Below, one piece after another: positions 62,593 to 64,000 of a stretch of 64,000 nt of DNA; within the stretch, counting starts at the first letter, position 1, and every line of letters begins with the position of its first letter. Under the pieces are notes generated by a model. That model made no database searches and was not told the DNA's origin. It saw only the letters and a list, made by a program, of their open reading frames with translations. Position numbers and translations under genes: made by a program. Source of the stretch: Weissella cibaria KACC 11862 (GTDB lineage: Bacteria; Bacillota; Bacilli; Lactobacillales; Lactobacillaceae); assembly GCF_000193635.1 (NCBI RefSeq), contig NZ_AEKT01000020.1, positions 62,001-126,000 of the forward strand, read 5' to 3'.

Positions 62593-63375
62593 TTATAGAT
62601 ACTTGGCGTCAAACTCAGGATCTTGTGATGTCAAAATCTTTGGTCCATCATTTGCAATCGCAATGGTGTGTTCATATTGCGCTGACCATGATCCATCTTC
62701 AGTTGTCACTGTCCAACCATCATCTTCTGATGTTTCGACCTTCCAACCACCCATGTTAACCATCGGCTCAATCGTAATCGTCATGCCTGGCTTCAAACGC
62801 AAACCGTGTCCAGCAACACCATAGTGTGGTACGGCTGGCTCTTCGTGCATCGTTGGTTGAATACCGTGTCCGATATATTCACGGACATTACCAAACCCAT
62901 TTTCATCTTCAACGTAAGCGTTGATAGCCGCACCGATATCACCAATTCGGTTGCCAACTTGAGCTTGTTCAATACCGATGTACAAGGCTTTGAACGTCAC
63001 ATCCATCAAACGTTGTACTTCTGGTGACACCTCACCGACAGCGTATGACCAAGCTGAATCTGAATAATAACCATCAAGGTCAACCACTGTATCAACCTTG
63101 ACGATATCACCTTCGTGCAAAATCAATTCTTTGCGAGGGAAAGCGTGGGCAACTTCATTGTTCACTGACACAGTCGTTGCAAATTCGAAGCCTTCAAAAC
63201 CAATTTGTGCAGCGCGTGCACCATGGTCTTCAATATACTTGCGACCGAATTCTTCGATTTCCCATGTTGAAATACCAGGCTTAATGATATCGCGCAACCC
63301 TTTGTGCATGCCGGCGATAATCGCACCAGATTGGCGCATACCTTCAATTTCACGTTCTGACTTAATAGTAATCAT
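62593..63375 (-). CDS. map: Methionine aminopeptidase
   Basis: The enzyme removes the first Met of new proteins. The 260-residue M24 peptidase has VDTVVDLDGYYSDSAWSYAV (metal Asp residues), EYIGHGIQPTMHEEPAVPHY (His) and TIEPMVNMGG (Glu). The start 63373-63375 is set by AGGTTAG upstream and family length. Confidence 0.96.
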   Translation of the reverse strand: MITIKSEREIEGMRQSGAIIAGMHKGLRDIIKPGISTWEIEEFGRKYIEDHGARAAQIGFEGFEFATTVSVNNEVAHAFPRKELILHEGDIVKVDTVVDLDGYYSDSAWSYAVGEVSPEVQRLMDVTFKALYIGIEQAQVGNRIGDIGAAINAYVEDENGFGNVREYIGHGIQPTMHEEPAVPHYGVAGHGLRLKPGMTITIEPMVNMGGWKVETSEDDGWTVTTEDGSWSAQYEHTIAIANDGPKILTSQDPEFDAKYL

Positions 63376-63481
63376 GTTTTCTAACCTGCTTTGTTTTCTT
63401 TTTCCCCTCATAACTAAATATCTATTATACGCCAAAAATAGCGTTTTATGGCAAATTTATACGAATTTATTAAGAACACAA

Positions 63482-63513
63482 AAATAACCCCCGCCGTTGA
63501 GCGAAGGTTATTT
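63482..63513 (-). terminator. Terminator after the Ser-rich protein gene
   Basis: The stem AAATAACC/GGTTATTT (with a GC-rich inner loop) and T's on the minus strand. Confidence 0.65.
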
Positions 63514-63531
63514 GCTAATGATTATTCGTCA

Positions 63532-64000
63532 TTATGAATTTGCTGAAGCAGATGTTGCTGATGAATCAGTGGCATCTGACGCAGTTGATGAACTTGCTGA
63601 ACCGAAGTGAGACTCGTACGTTGCAACAACGGGTTGTTGCGTTGATGAAGACTCGCGAATCAATTCCTTCATCTCTTGGTCACCCAAGATTGAATCATCC
63701 AAGTGAGCGGCTTGCAATTCCTTACGGGCATCCGCAATCATATCACTTGAAATGTTCGTGCCATCAGCAGTTTGGTTTGGATCGTATGATGCCATCCCCG
63801 AGTTGCTGGTTGCTGGAGCACTTGAACTTGAAGCAGCTTCGCTCGATGCCACTGGTGCAGCTTCTGATGACGCCGCACTAGACGTCGCTTCTGACTCACT
63901 TGAAGCAACTGAAGAAGATGCTTCTGACGTTGCTTCACTTGATGAACTTGCTGACTCAAGCGCTGACGTTTCTGCCTTTTCACTTGATGAACTGCTCTTC
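63532..64000 (-). CDS. Ser/Ala-rich protein with small C-terminal domain (N-terminus outside window)
   Basis: The open frame enters from beyond the window and supplies 155 residues. A Ser/Ala/Glu-rich linker is followed by a compact part (MIADARKELQAAHLDDSIL to VVATYESHFG) and a second short Ser-rich tail. The compact part aligns with the C-terminal domain of the membrane-anchored protein at 5700-6182 (shared AR...L..A, then D-x-S, then ATY). By analogy it is probably membrane-anchored and faces outside. The function is unknown. Confidence 0.7.
   Translation of the reverse strand, partial: KSSSSSEKAETSALESASSSSEATSEASSSVASSESEATSSAASSEAAPVASSEAASSSSAPATSNSGMASYDPNQTADGTNISSDMIADARKELQAAHLDDSILGDQEMKELIRESSSTQQPVVATYESHFGSASSSTASDATDSSATSASANS

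Overview
The window looks like the chromosome of a lactic acid bacterium of the Leuconostocaceae, most probably Weissella (confusa/cibaria type). The evidence is moderate GC by eye, a Gram-positive core gene set (hrcA-grpE-dnaK-dnaJ with CIRCE elements, rpsB/tsf-pyrH-frr, recJ, apt, rnz, lexA, LTA synthase, LCP ligase), KxYKxGKxW-type secretion signals, and many secreted enzymes sharing one aromatic, glycine-rich wall-binding repeat. This assignment is inference from content, not a database match. Almost everything lies on the minus strand; only plsC, lexA and one tiny membrane-protein gene lie on the plus strand. I saw no tRNA, rRNA, CRISPR array, transposase or prophage gene.

Region by region. 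1-1900: an AT-rich patch that reads as a small bacteriocin/immunity locus (double-glycine peptide, second small peptide, CPBP-family membrane proteases). All but one of its genes need a single added base to be restored. 1989-8900: glmS with GntR/NagR-like operator candidates, a 34-residue peptide gene, an ammonium transporter, a Ser/Thr-rich membrane protein, a secreted C39-like cysteine peptidase and an LCP-family wall-polymer ligase. 9000-19200: exopolysaccharide locus 1 (Wzz-type chain-length protein, tyrosine kinase, PHP phosphatase, priming transferase, GT4, Stealth phosphotransferase, two GT2, EpsG-like polymerase with a frameshift, flippase). 19300-24400: frr, pyrH, tsf, rpsB, a GIY-YIG protein, tRNA methyltransferase and plsC. 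24400-33000: two NlpC/P60 wall hydrolases, acyltransferases, YneF, YnzC, lexA and an LTA-synthase-like enzyme. 33000-42700: apt-recJ-rnz, two hypothetical genes, then the heat-shock operon. 42700-47100: an Apf-like surface protein, a DUF421/DUF3290 pair and an SGNH hydrolase. 47200-62600: polysaccharide locus 2, with UDP-galactopyranose mutase, two galactofuranosyl-type GT2, a GtrB-like transferase, two large GT-C-like membrane proteins, flippase, polymerase, Wzz-like protein and priming transferase. 62600-64000: map and a truncated Ser-rich protein.

How the genes fit together: the window is dominated by envelope building. Two separate Wzx/Wzy-type systems make surface polysaccharides, an LCP protein could attach them to peptidoglycan, LTA synthase and O-acyltransferases supply and modify other polymers, and at least five secreted enzymes carry the same repeat module for retention at the wall.

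The most notable observations are: a LexA protein that has lost both its catalytic serine (Ala131) and its scissile glycine (Ile95), so it should not self-cleave; the disrupted bacteriocin locus; a zinc-finger-less DnaJ in the dnaK operon; a GlmS whose reading frame begins Met-Tyr-Cys; a possible attenuated leader before exopolysaccharide locus 1; and a small conserved C-terminal domain shared by two Ser-rich tethered proteins.
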